Source: Sphingopyxis sp. LC81
Lineage (GTDB): Bacteria > Pseudomonadota > Alphaproteobacteria > Sphingomonadales > Sphingomonadaceae
Direction of reading: 5' to 3'
Length of the DNA stretch: 64,000 nt
NCBI RefSeq assembly: GCF_000756375.1
Contig: NZ_JNFD01000002.1
Span: 248,001-312,000, forward strand
Under the pieces are notes generated by a model. That model was given only the letters and a program-made list of their open reading frames with translations. It had not been told where the DNA came from and searched no databases. Below, in pieces: positions 20,050-28,596 of this stretch. Each line of letters opens with the position of its first letter. Position 1 is the stretch's first letter. The translations under genes and the position numbers were made by a program.

Positions 20050-21366
20050 TTGAGCGGCATTGGGAAATGGGCGGCGCTTGCGATCGGCGTGTCGCTTTCG
20101 AGCATGGCCGTCGCGGCGCCTGCTGGCGCCGAGCTTGCCGATACGCTGGTGATCCATGCGGGCACGGTCGTCGCAATTCCGGGCGAAAAGCCGCTCGGGC
20201 CGAGCACGATCGTCGTCCGCGGCGGGCGCGTCGCCGAAATTCAGCCGGGCTATGTGGAGCGCGCGGACGCGCAGGTGCTCGACCTCAGGGACCGCACGCT
20301 ATTGCCCGGGCTGATCGACACGCATGTCCATTTCAGCTTCTCGCCCGAAACGAAACTATGGGCGGCGGCGGTCGATACGCCCGAGGATGTCGCGCTGTTC
20401 GCTTTTTCCAATGCGAAAAAGACGCTGGAGGCCGGGTTCACGACGGTCCGCGACGTCGGTTCCGATGGCTATTCGATCCACGCGCTGCGCGATGCGGTCA
20501 ACAAGGGCATAGTGGTCGGCCCGCGCATCTTTCTGTCGGGGACGTCGCTGTCGATCGTCGGCGGGCATGGCGACATGTCGGGGCTCAACCGCAAGGCGAC
20601 CGAGGCGCTTTATCCCTACGACTATACCGGCGCGTGCACCGGCGGCGTCGAATGCGCGCTGCGCGTGCGCGAGGCGGCGAAATATGGCGCGGACTTGATC
20701 AAGATCACCTCGACCGGCGGCATCATGTCGCAGCAGGCGCGCGGGCTGGGCCAGCATCTGACCGATGAGGAGCTGACTTCGATCGTCACCACTGCGCACA
20801 GTCTTGGCCTCAAGGTCGCGGCGCACGCGCATGGCGGGGAGGGCGTTGCCGCCTCGGTGCGCGCGGGCGTCGATTCGGTCGAGCATGGCACCTATCTCGA
20901 CGAGGAAACCGCGAAGCTGATGGCGAAGCGCGGCACCTGGCTCGTGCCGACGCTTGGCCTTCTCGATTCGCGGAAAGAGAGCGACGCAAGCCCCGCGGTG
21001 CGCGCGAAAATGGCCGAGGCGCGTCGCGTCGCGGGGCGGAATATCCGCCTCGCAGTCCAGCATCAGGTCAAATTCGCATTCGGCACCGACGCCGGCGTGT
21101 CGTCGCACGGACAGAATGCGCGGCAGTTCCGCTTGATGGTCGAGCAGGGTCCGATGACGCCGATGGCGGCGCTGCGGTCGGCGACCGTCGATGCCGCGGC
21201 GCTGCTCGGCCAATCGGACAATCTCGGGACGATCGAGGTCGGCAAATATGCCGATATGATTGCGGTCGCGGGCGATCCCTATCGCGACGTGACGGTGACC
21301 GAGCGCGTCTCCACGGTGATCAAGGACGGACGCGTCATCGTGTACGACGGTCGCGCGAGCCCGTGA
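20050..21366 (+). CDS. Secreted amidohydrolase, prolidase/L-Xaa-Lys/Arg carboxypeptidase-like
   Basis: This 438-aa metal-dependent amidohydrolase has all the usual ligands: HVHF (about 92-94), the Lys of DLIKITSTGG (about 217) that is normally carbamylated, AAHAHG, VEHGTYLD and the Asp of GTDAGVSSHG. The blocks TLLPGLIDTHVHF, GFTTVRDVGSDG, GGHGD and GQNARQF match the subgroup related to Caulobacter prolidase-like enzymes, which cleave the C-terminal residue (Pro, Lys or Arg) from dipeptides and N-acyl amino acids. I choose TTG 20050, with GGGAG about 9 bases upstream, because it gives a clean signal peptide (SGIGKWAALAIGVSLSSMAVAAPAGA). An upstream ATG at 19990 lacks a ribosome site. The gene heads a four-gene operon with an aminoadipate-semialdehyde dehydrogenase, which hints at Lys-containing peptides. 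Confidence 0.88.
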   Translation: MSGIGKWAALAIGVSLSSMAVAAPAGAELADTLVIHAGTVVAIPGEKPLGPSTIVVRGGRVAEIQPGYVERADAQVLDLRDRTLLPGLIDTHVHFSFSPETKLWAAAVDTPEDVALFAFSNAKKTLEAGFTTVRDVGSDGYSIHALRDAVNKGIVVGPRIFLSGTSLSIVGGHGDMSGLNRKATEALYPYDYTGACTGGVECALRVREAAKYGADLIKITSTGGIMSQQARGLGQHLTDEELTSIVTTAHSLGLKVAAHAHGGEGVAASVRAGVDSVEHGTYLDEETAKLMAKRGTWLVPTLGLLDSRKESDASPAVRAKMAEARRVAGRNIRLAVQHQVKFAFGTDAGVSSHGQNARQFRLMVEQGPMTPMAALRSATVDAAALLGQSDNLGTIEVGKYADMIAVAGDPYRDVTVTERVSTVIKDGRVIVYDGRASP

Positions 21367-21413
21367 TCCAAACCTGCCAACAATCTGCTTTTCCCCTTTC
21401 AACGGACAATTTG

Positions 21414-22982
21414 ATGAACGCTCTTGATAAGATGATTTCTCCCGGTGCCGGCTACAGTGCGCAGGGCGGTTTTGCGCAGTCGGTCACCGACATATTCGGC
21501 GCGCTCGGGCTGTCGCTCGATGCCAGCCGGGGTTCGGACCTCAAGGTTTTTTCGCCGGTCGACGGGTCGGAACTCGCCGCCCTGCGCACCGACAAGGCGG
21601 GCGACATGGACGCGATGGTCGCGAACGCGCGCGGCGCCTTTGCCGCATGGAAGGACGTCCCGGCGCCGCACCGCGGCGAGCTTGTCCGGCGCTATGGCCT
21701 GCTCGTGCGCGAGCATAAGGAGGCGTTGTCGCAGCTCCTGACGATCGAGAATGGCAAGATCCTGACCGAAGCGCGCGGCGAGGTTCAGGAAGTCATTGAC
21801 ATTTGCGAATATGCCGTCGGCCTGTCGCGCCAGCTTTTCGGGCTGACGATCGCGTCGGAGCGCGCCGAGCACCGGCTCACTGAGTATTGGCACCCGCTCG
21901 GCGTGCTCGGGCTGATCTCGGCGTTCAATTTCCCCGCCGCCGTCTGGGCGTGGGGCACCACCGTCGCGCTCGTCTGCGGCGACAGCGCGATCTGGAAGCC
22001 GTCCGAAAAGACCCCGCTGACCGCGCTTGCTTTCGCCGGGCTGTTGCAGAAGGCGGCGGCGGACTATGACCTCGCGCCCGACCATCTGGTGCAGGTCGCG
22101 ATCGGCGATGCGGCATGCGGCACGATGCTCGCCGACCATCCCGATGTCGCGATCGTCAGCGCGACGGGCAGCGTCCGCATGGGGCAGGACGTCGGCGTGC
22201 GTGTCCAGCGCCGCTTCGGGCGTCCGGTGCTCGAACTCGGCGGCAACAACGCCGCGGTCGTCGCGCCGAGCGCCGATATCGGGCTTGCTTTGCGCGGGAC
22301 TATCTTCGCCGCGACGGGGACGTGCGGCCAGCGCTGCACGACGTTGCGCCGCCTGATCGTCCACGACGACATTCGCGCCGATTTCGTGAAGCGCCTGATC
22401 GCTGCGGTCGGCAGCCTCAACATCGGCAGCCCGCTCGACGATGCGACGCATGTCGGCCCGTTGATCGACAAGGCCGCCTTCGACGCGATGCAACGCGCGC
22501 TCGAACAGGCGCGCCGCGACGGCGGCATCGTCCATGGCGGCGATCGGATCGAGGTCGCGGGGCCGGACGCCTATTATGTCCGCCCGGCGATCGTCGAGAT
22601 GCCCGCGCAGAGCGAAATCGTCCGCGAGGAAACCTTCGCGCCGATCCTCTATGTTCTGTCCTACCGCGATTTCGCCGAAGCGATCGCGCTGCAGAATGGC
22701 GTTCCGCAAGGCCTGTCGTCGTGCGTCTTCACCAGCGACGTGCGCGAGGCCGAGAAATTCCAGTCGGCGCAGGGCAGCGACTGCGGCATCGTCAACGTCA
22801 ATATCGGGACGAGTGGCGCCGAGATCGGCGGCGCGTTCGGCGGCGAGAAGGTAACGGGGGGCGGGCGCGTGTCGGGGTCCGACAGCTGGAAGAATTATAT
22901 GCGCCGCGTTACCGCGACGGTGAATTACTCGACCTCGCTCCCGCTCGCGCAGGGCGTGAAGTTCGATCTCGATATCGATTGA
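21414..22982 (+). CDS. amaB: Alpha-aminoadipate-semialdehyde (piperideine-6-carboxylate) dehydrogenase, ALDH7 family
   Basis: This 522-aa NAD(P)+-dependent aldehyde dehydrogenase oxidises alpha-aminoadipate semialdehyde to aminoadipate late in lysine breakdown. The catalytic Glu is in VLELGGNNA (about 274) and the nucleophile Cys in FAATGTCGQRCTT (about 308). The ALDH7 (antiquitin) signatures are SAFNFPAAVWAWG, AFGGEKVTGGGRVSGSDSWKNYMRR and a C-terminal VNYS. It starts at ATG 21414, 47 bases after the amidohydrolase. In context it may process lysine freed from peptides, but lysine aminotransferase or 6-dehydrogenase is not in the window, so the upstream step must be encoded elsewhere. Other aldehyde substrates remain possible. 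Confidence 0.9.
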   Translation: MNALDKMISPGAGYSAQGGFAQSVTDIFGALGLSLDASRGSDLKVFSPVDGSELAALRTDKAGDMDAMVANARGAFAAWKDVPAPHRGELVRRYGLLVREHKEALSQLLTIENGKILTEARGEVQEVIDICEYAVGLSRQLFGLTIASERAEHRLTEYWHPLGVLGLISAFNFPAAVWAWGTTVALVCGDSAIWKPSEKTPLTALAFAGLLQKAAADYDLAPDHLVQVAIGDAACGTMLADHPDVAIVSATGSVRMGQDVGVRVQRRFGRPVLELGGNNAAVVAPSADIGLALRGTIFAATGTCGQRCTTLRRLIVHDDIRADFVKRLIAAVGSLNIGSPLDDATHVGPLIDKAAFDAMQRALEQARRDGGIVHGGDRIEVAGPDAYYVRPAIVEMPAQSEIVREETFAPILYVLSYRDFAEAIALQNGVPQGLSSCVFTSDVREAEKFQSAQGSDCGIVNVNIGTSGAEIGGAFGGEKVTGGGRVSGSDSWKNYMRRVTATVNYSTSLPLAQGVKFDLDID

Positions 22983-23012
22983 AGACACAAGATCAGTTCG
23001 GAGAGGATATTT

Positions 23013-24008
23013 ATGATGAAGCCCAGGCATTTGAAATTGCTGGTGTCGGCCGGCCTGTTGCTGATCGCCGTGCCGGTGACGGCGGCGGCGCAGGAAGGCA
23101 GCTTTCAGGGCATGTCGCTGCTCGGCGAGCGGATGGTCACCAGCCCGGCGCGCAATGCGAACGTCGCCGCGGTCGAGACGCTCGAGCGCGCCGCGCGCGA
23201 TGCGAAGGCGGCGTTCGAGAGCAATATGACCGTCGACAGCGCGACCTGGTACGGCCGCATCCTCTTCTATCAGGGCTATACGAAGGAATCGGCGGCGGTT
23301 TACGATCAGGCGCTGAAGCGCTTCCCCAATTCGGGCAAGCTGCTCCGCCACCGAGCGCATCGTCATTTCTCGCTGCGCGAATTCGACAAGTCGATCGAAC
23401 TCGGTCTGAAGGCCGCGAAGCTCTACGAGAACCAGCCGCTCGAGCGCGAAAAGCCGGGTCCCGACTATTTCCCCGGCGACCCCGATGTCGTGCAATATTA
23501 CCTCTATTACCACCTCGGGCAGGCCTATTTCGGCAAGCATGATTTCGACAATGCCGCAAAATGGTTCGCGAAGTCGGCCGAAGCGGCTGCCTTCACGCAC
23601 GACGTCGAGGCACGCACCGCGAACGGCTATTGGGAATATCTGTCGCTCGCGCGCGCCGGTAAGCTCCGCGAGGCGCAGAAGCTGCTCGACGATTATGACC
23701 TGACCTTGTTCGAGGTTCACCCGAAGGGTGGCTCGGACACCTATTTCGACGGGCTGCAGCTGTTCAAGGGCAACCGCGCCGCCGACAGCTTCTTCAGCGA
23801 CAAGGACAGCGGCCGCGCTTTCGCGACCGCCGATGGGGTGGCGGCGTCGACCGCTTACAGCCTCGCCAACTATTATATCCTCCGCGGCGAGCCCGAAAAG
23901 GCGAAGCCCTGGCTGAAACGGTCGATCGCCGTCGACAGCTGGAGCTTCTTCGCGCGTATCCAGGCCGAGGCCGACTGGCTGCTGCTGTTCCCGAACGAAA
24001 AGCCATGA
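23013..24008 (+). CDS. Secreted TPR-like protein, second copy
   Basis: This 331-aa exported protein has the signal MMKPRHLKLLVSAGLLLIAVPVTAAAQ. Its repeated helical units resemble TPRs: TWYGRILFYQGYTKESAAVYDQALKRFPNSGKLLRHRAHRHFSLREFDKSIELGLKAAKLY, YYLYYHLGQAYFGKHDFDNAAKWFAKSAEAA, and SLANYYILRGEPEKAKPWLKRSIAVDSWSFF. No catalytic residues are visible. GGAGAGG lies 6 bases before ATG 23013. It resembles the protein at 14532-15461, and both sit next to exported peptide hydrolases, so they may hold or feed peptide-processing complexes (inference). It lies between the dehydrogenase and the permease in one operon. Confidence 0.82.
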   Translation: MMKPRHLKLLVSAGLLLIAVPVTAAAQEGSFQGMSLLGERMVTSPARNANVAAVETLERAARDAKAAFESNMTVDSATWYGRILFYQGYTKESAAVYDQALKRFPNSGKLLRHRAHRHFSLREFDKSIELGLKAAKLYENQPLEREKPGPDYFPGDPDVVQYYLYYHLGQAYFGKHDFDNAAKWFAKSAEAAAFTHDVEARTANGYWEYLSLARAGKLREAQKLLDDYDLTLFEVHPKGGSDTYFDGLQLFKGNRAADSFFSDKDSGRAFATADGVAASTAYSLANYYILRGEPEKAKPWLKRSIAVDSWSFFARIQAEADWLLLFPNEKP

Positions 24009-24069
24009 ACTGACGAATTGGGTGAGCGGCGGACCCGAACCATCGGGCCGGATATTTGGGAGACGCATC

Positions 24070-25482
24070 GTGAATAACTGGACCCGCCGCAAACCCATCG
24101 CGCCGCCCGGCGAGCGCAGCGCCGAGGCGCTGCCGCCCAGCCTGTCCTGGCCGCAGCTGATGGCGATGGGCGTCGGCGCGATCATCGGGACGGGAATCCT
24201 GACGCTAATCGGCGTCGGCGTCGACCGCGCAGGGCCTGCGGTGCTGATCTCCTTCGCGATCGCCGGCGCGGTCTGCGCCTGCGCGGCGCTCGCCTATGCC
24301 GAATTGTCGGCGATGATGCCCGCGGCGGGTAGCGCCTACAGCTATTCCTATGCGGGGCTCGGTGAGGCCTTCGCGTGGATCGTCGGCTGGAGCCTGATCC
24401 TCGAATATTCGCTCGTCGTCTCGACCGTCGCGGTGGGCTGGTCGGGCTATGCCTCGCCGCTTTTGATGGGGATCGGGTTCCCCGAGGCGCTGACGCGCGG
24501 TCCCGAACTCGGCGGGCCGATCAATCTGCCCGCGGTCGCGATTATCGCGGTCGTCGCGGGCCTGTTGCTGTTGGGGACGCGCGAGAGTGCGCGGATCAAT
24601 TCGGTGCTCGTCGTCGTGAAGATCGTCACGCTGCTGCTCTTCGTCGGTTACACATTGCCCTATTTCGACGCCGCGCACCTCGAACCCTTCATGCCCTATG
24701 GCTATGCCGCGCACGTCGACAACGACGGCGTACAGCGCGGGGTCATGGCCGCCGCGGCGATCATCTTTTTCGCCTTCTACGGCTTCGATGCGATTTCGAC
24801 CGCGGCTGAAGAAACAAAGCGCCCCGCGCGCGACTTGCCGATCGCGATCATCGGGTCGATGGCGGTTTGCACCCTCATCTATATGCTCGTCGCTGCGACG
24901 GCCGTCGGCGCGATTTCGTTCACACGCTTCGCCGACAGTCCCGAGCCACTCGCGCTCATCCTGCGTTCGATCGGGCAGGGGGGCGTCGCGCAAGTCGTGG
25001 CGACGACAGCGGTCGTGGCATTGCCGACCGTGTTGCTCGCCTTCCTCTACGGGCAAAGCCGGATATTCCTCGCGATGGCGCGCGACGGCTTCCTGCCGCA
25101 GCGCCTCGCGCATATTTCACGGCGCGGCACCCCAACGCGCATCACGCTGCTGACGGCGGCGATCGTCGCGATCCTCGCGGGGCTGCTCCCGATCGGCAAG
25201 GTCGCCGCGCTCGCCAACGCCGGAACCTTGATCGCCTTCATCGCGGTCGGCGTCTGCCTGCTCGTCCTTCGCCGCCGCGCCCCCGATGCGCCCCGGCCCT
25301 TTCGCGTGCGCGCGGCGTGGCTGGTCGGGCTCGGCACGATCGGCGGCTGCCTTTACCTGTTCCTCAGCCTGCCCGCCGAAACGCTCTTGTGGTGCCTCGT
25401 CTGGAACCTGATCGGGCTCGGCCTCTATGCGGCCTATGGGCAATATCGCAGCACTCTGGGCAGGGCAGCTAGCGGCGGATAA
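24070..25482 (+). CDS. APC-family amino-acid permease
   Basis: This 470-aa inner-membrane transporter has about twelve hydrophobic helices. The N-terminal signature is typical of the APC superfamily cationic/neutral amino-acid branch: LMAMGVGAIIGTGILTLIGVG, AELSAMMPAAGSAYSYSYAGLGE and FFAFYGFDAISTAAEETKRPARDLP. GTG 24070 has GGGAG 8 bases upstream and is preferred over an earlier GTG at 24022. It is the last gene of the amidohydrolase operon and so likely imports amino acids released in the periplasm. With the lysine-type dehydrogenase upstream, a basic amino acid is a reasonable guess, but substrate cannot be read from sequence. Confidence 0.92.
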   Translation: MNNWTRRKPIAPPGERSAEALPPSLSWPQLMAMGVGAIIGTGILTLIGVGVDRAGPAVLISFAIAGAVCACAALAYAELSAMMPAAGSAYSYSYAGLGEAFAWIVGWSLILEYSLVVSTVAVGWSGYASPLLMGIGFPEALTRGPELGGPINLPAVAIIAVVAGLLLLGTRESARINSVLVVVKIVTLLLFVGYTLPYFDAAHLEPFMPYGYAAHVDNDGVQRGVMAAAAIIFFAFYGFDAISTAAEETKRPARDLPIAIIGSMAVCTLIYMLVAATAVGAISFTRFADSPEPLALILRSIGQGGVAQVVATTAVVALPTVLLAFLYGQSRIFLAMARDGFLPQRLAHISRRGTPTRITLLTAAIVAILAGLLPIGKVAALANAGTLIAFIAVGVCLLVLRRRAPDAPRPFRVRAAWLVGLGTIGGCLYLFLSLPAETLLWCLVWNLIGLGLYAAYGQYRSTLGRAASGG

Positions 25483-25488
25483 TCCGTT

Positions 25489-25510
25489 TGGCGCCTCTTA
25501 GACGGCGCCA
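25489..25510. terminator. Weak hairpin between convergent permease and GMC genes
   Basis: TGGCGCC (25489-25495) and GGCGCCA (25504-25510) form a 7-bp stem with an 8-base loop that overlaps the GMC stop codon. It is the only structure seen in the 15-base gap and could end both transcripts. There is no T-run. Confidence 0.3.
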
Positions 25511-27174
25511 GCCTTAAGCAGCTTTACGGCGTGGTCGGCGGCGCGCGCGGTCAGTGCCATGAAGGTGAGCGACGGATTGACGCACGATATCGAGGCCATC
25601 TGGGCGCCGTCGGTGACGAACAGGTTGGCGGCGTCGTGCGCCTGGCCCCATTTGTTGAGCACCGACTGGCGCGGATCGGCGCCCATGCGCGCGCCGCCCA
25701 TTTCGTGGATCGCGTCACCGGGGACATGTTCGCGGCGTTCGCTGGTGACGTTCTGCAGCCCCGCCTTGCGCAGCATCGCCTCGCCCTCGGTCCGCGCATC
25801 GTCCATCATGCGGATTTCATTATCGCGGAAGGTGACGTCGAAGCGCATCAGCGGGATGCCGAACCGGTCGACCTTGTCGGCGTGCAGGCTGACGCGATTG
25901 TCCTCATAGGGCAGGCATTCGCCGAAGGCGCCCATGCCGAACTTCCACGGGCCGTAGCCGCGCATGCCATGCTTCATCGCCGCGCCGAAGCCCTTGGGCG
26001 GTAGCGGATCGCGCCGCGCGCTGCCCTGATAACCATAGCCGCGCTTGAAGCCGATCCCCTCTTCGCCGCCGACATTGCGGAAACGCGGGATATAGACGCC
26101 GCCCGGACGCCGGCCATATTCGATAAAATCGGTCATGCCGGGTATCTCGCCCGAGATGTTCACGCGGAAGATATGGTCCATCACATAGCGGCCGAGCGTG
26201 CCGCTGGAATCGAAGTGGCTCTTGGCCGTTCCGGGAATGCGCGAGTTCATCAAGATCTGGGTCGAGGCCATCGCCGAGGCGCAGAGGAAGACGAGGCGCG
26301 CGGGGATTACCTCGGCCTGCTTCGTCTTCGTATCGATCACGCGCACGCCCGTGACCTTCTTCGTCTTCGGATCATATTCGAGATTCGAGACCACCGCGTC
26401 GGAGCGCAGCGTCAGCCGCCCGGTGGCGCGCGCCGCGGGCAGGGTGACCGCCTGCGTCGAGAAATAGGATCCGAACGAGCAACCGCGCCCGCACTGGTTG
26501 CGGAACTGGCACTTGCTGCGGCCCTGATCTTCCTTGTCCTCGGTCATGTTCGAGAGGCGGGTGTTGATCAGCTTGCGGCCCGGCGAGGTCGTCTCGAGCC
26601 GTTCCTTCACCCATTTCTCGGCGACGTTCATCTGCATCGGCGGCTGGAACGCGCTGTCGGGCAGCTGCGGCAAATTCTCGCGCGATCCCGACACGCCGAT
26701 ATATTTTTCGACATAATCGTACCAGGGCGCGAGGTCTTCGTAGCGGATCGGCCAGTCGCCCCCGACATTCTCGCGCTTGTTCGCCTCGAAATCCTCCGGC
26801 GACCAGCGAAAGCTCCAGCGCCCCCAGATCAGCGACTTGCCGCCGACCGCGGCGGGCCGGATCCAGTAGAATTTCTCACCCTCGTCATAGGCATAGGGGT
26901 TGAGCCGGTCGTTGTTGTAGAATTTCTGGTTCGACGGCGAGACATAGCCATGCGTGGCGATGAAATAGTCGCTCTTGACCAGCGCCGCGGGCATCCGGTC
27001 GCGCGCCGGAATCTCATAGGCCGGCTTGCCGTCATAATCATAATCCTCGCCATGCTCGACCATCACGCCGCGGTCGAGCATCAGGACCTTGAGGCCCTTT
27101 TCGGTCAATTCCTTCGCGGCCCATCCGCCGCTCACTCCGGAGCCGATGACGATCGCATCGAACTTGTCGGTCAT
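25498..27174 (-). CDS. GMC-type FAD sugar dehydrogenase, large subunit
   Basis: This 558-aa flavoprotein has the dinucleotide fold DAIVIGSGVSGGWAAKELTEKGLKVLMLDRG at the N-terminus and the GMC C-terminal part with IHEMGGARMGADPRQSVLNKWGQAHDAANLFVTDGA and NPSLTFMALTARAADH. The cysteine-rich CQFRNQCGRGCSFGSYFS resembles gluconate-dehydrogenase and glucoside-3-dehydrogenase large subunits. With the small exported subunit (28033-28596) and cytochrome c (32745-33134) it fits a periplasmic sugar 3-dehydrogenase complex passing electrons to cytochrome c. The protein has no signal of its own; in such complexes the small subunit carries it across by the Tat route. It is the last gene of an eight-gene operon. 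Confidence 0.88.
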   Translation of the reverse strand: MTDKFDAIVIGSGVSGGWAAKELTEKGLKVLMLDRGVMVEHGEDYDYDGKPAYEIPARDRMPAALVKSDYFIATHGYVSPSNQKFYNNDRLNPYAYDEGEKFYWIRPAAVGGKSLIWGRWSFRWSPEDFEANKRENVGGDWPIRYEDLAPWYDYVEKYIGVSGSRENLPQLPDSAFQPPMQMNVAEKWVKERLETTSPGRKLINTRLSNMTEDKEDQGRSKCQFRNQCGRGCSFGSYFSTQAVTLPAARATGRLTLRSDAVVSNLEYDPKTKKVTGVRVIDTKTKQAEVIPARLVFLCASAMASTQILMNSRIPGTAKSHFDSSGTLGRYVMDHIFRVNISGEIPGMTDFIEYGRRPGGVYIPRFRNVGGEEGIGFKRGYGYQGSARRDPLPPKGFGAAMKHGMRGYGPWKFGMGAFGECLPYEDNRVSLHADKVDRFGIPLMRFDVTFRDNEIRMMDDARTEGEAMLRKAGLQNVTSERREHVPGDAIHEMGGARMGADPRQSVLNKWGQAHDAANLFVTDGAQMASISCVNPSLTFMALTARAADHAVKLLKAGAV

Positions 27175-27196
27175 ATCTTGATCCTCAAATATCGGG

Positions 27197-28036
27197 TTAG
27201 GCGCGAAGGCGGCTGAGCGTGGTGAAGCTGGTCTGGATGTCGGGAAGATAGGGTGCGGGCGACTGATCATTCTCGACATAGAAATGCTTCACGCCGGCGG
27301 TCCGGTTGAGCGTGAAGATGTCGGCGAAATCGATCACGCCCTTGCCGACGCTGGTCATCTTGCCGTCGGCGGTGCGATCCTTGACATGATAGGCATAGAT
27401 GCGGCCGGCCAAGCGCCGGATGATCGCCTTGGGGTCCTCACCCGCCGCGATCGTCCAGAACAGGTCGAGCTCGAGCTGGACGAGCGCCGGGTCGGCGTCG
27501 GCGATCAGCATGTCGAACAGGCTGGTGCCGCCCGGCTTCAACGTGAATTCGAAATCATGATTGTGATAGGCAAAGCCGATCCCGGCCTTTTTGAGCCGTT
27601 CGGCATAGCGGTTGAAATTGGCGACCGCCGCCTTCCAGCCCTCGGCAGTGCGATGCGCGTCGACCATATAGGGAACGACGAGCGTGTCGGCGCCCAGCGC
27701 CTTGGTCATCGCGACCGCGCCGTCGAAATCGCTGGCAAGCGCCTCATAGGCGACATGGATCGACGGCGACTTCAGGCCCAGCCGGTCCATCGTCTTGCGG
27801 AGCGCGGCGTGATCCATCTTGTCATAACCGCCACCGCCATATTCGACTTCGCGATAACCGATCGCCGCCACCTTTTCGAGCGTCCCCATCGGGTCCTTCG
27901 AGAAGAGTTCGCGCACGGTGTAGAGCTGGATGCCGATGGGCTTTGATTTGAGACTCTTTGCCATCAGCGGCCCTGCTGCAAGTGTTGCCCCGAGCGCGGC
28001 ACCGCCCGCCATCCATTGCCGCCTGTTGATCATCAT
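27197..28036 (-). CDS. Sugar phosphate isomerase/epimerase-like TIM-barrel protein, exported
   Basis: This 279-aa protein of the xylose-isomerase-like AP2EC superfamily has the Tat-type signal MMINRRQWMAGGAALGATLAAGPLMA. Metal-ligand blocks are IGFAYHNHDFEF, ELDLFWTIAAGEDP, YAYHVKD and HFYVENDQ. Export means it does not act on sugar phosphates. In operons with DUF1080 proteins and 3-dehydrogenases, members of this fold act on 3-keto-glycosides or 3-keto-sugars. Its ATG overlaps the stop of the small dehydrogenase subunit gene (ATGA), and the GMC subunit gene follows 22 bases after its stop. Reaction assignment is inferred from neighbours. Confidence 0.85.
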   Translation of the reverse strand: MMINRRQWMAGGAALGATLAAGPLMAKSLKSKPIGIQLYTVRELFSKDPMGTLEKVAAIGYREVEYGGGGYDKMDHAALRKTMDRLGLKSPSIHVAYEALASDFDGAVAMTKALGADTLVVPYMVDAHRTAEGWKAAVANFNRYAERLKKAGIGFAYHNHDFEFTLKPGGTSLFDMLIADADPALVQLELDLFWTIAAGEDPKAIIRRLAGRIYAYHVKDRTADGKMTSVGKGVIDFADIFTLNRTAGVKHFYVENDQSPAPYLPDIQTSFTTLSRLRA

Positions 28037-28596
28037 GACGAAAACACCTTTTTGATCTCGGAATAGGGATAGGCGCCGTCGTAACGGCCGGGGACGGGAA
28101 GATATTCGCGTTCCTGGGTGATGCCGACTTCCGAGGTGAAATATCCGGTGAGCACGAGCTGGCGGAACTTGTCGAAGAAGTCCGCGCCGCCGGTCAGCTT
28201 GCCGTCCATCGCGAGCGTCAGCAGCGCGTCCTGCTGCGCGGGCGTCGCCTTGTCGGCGGCGATCTTGTAATCGGCGCGGCTGCGCGCCTCGATCGCGTCG
28301 AGTCCGGCGAGGATCGGTTTGCGATCGTCGGGCGACGCCCAATCGGCGAGCAGCTTTTCGATATATTCGGGGACGCCGGCGGCGATCGCGCCGGGGGTGT
28401 CGGTGGTCGGCATCACGCGCTCGCTGAGCGCGGTCATCAGCGCGCGCTGCTGCGCGGTGAACACCGGCGATGAGGGCGGACCGCTGCTGATGATCGGGGG
28501 CGCTTCTGCCGCCGCGGCGCGCGCGATCGGCGCGAACAGGCTCGCGCCGAACATCGCGGCCATCCCGGCCAGCGCGTCTCTGCGGTCGATGATCAT
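28033..28596 (-). CDS. Gluconate 2-dehydrogenase subunit 3 family protein (small subunit of GMC complex)
   Basis: This 187-aa exported protein has the signal MIIDRRDALAGMAAMFGASLFAPIARAAAA. The family region includes FTAQQRALMTALSERVMPTTDTPGAIAAGVPEYIEKLLADW, FDKFRQLVLTGYFTSEVGITQEREYLPVPGRYDGAYPYSEIKKVF. Such subunits serve as the Tat escort and partner of a GMC-type FAD subunit; here that partner is encoded two genes downstream. The gene overlaps both neighbours by ATGA, which implies tight co-translation. It is more likely part of a glucoside 3-dehydrogenase than a true gluconate dehydrogenase, given the DUF1080 and TIM-barrel neighbours. Confidence 0.87.
   Translation of the reverse strand: MIIDRRDALAGMAAMFGASLFAPIARAAAAEAPPIISSGPPSSPVFTAQQRALMTALSERVMPTTDTPGAIAAGVPEYIEKLLADWASPDDRKPILAGLDAIEARSRADYKIAADKATPAQQDALLTLAMDGKLTGGADFFDKFRQLVLTGYFTSEVGITQEREYLPVPGRYDGAYPYSEIKKVFSS

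Noticed and set aside
21399..24185. A 928-codon open frame on the minus strand opposite the dehydrogenase and TPR-like genes
   Set aside because: It is the antisense shadow of well-supported genes in high-GC DNA: low-complexity Arg/Ala/Gly-rich translation, no domain, no ribosome site.
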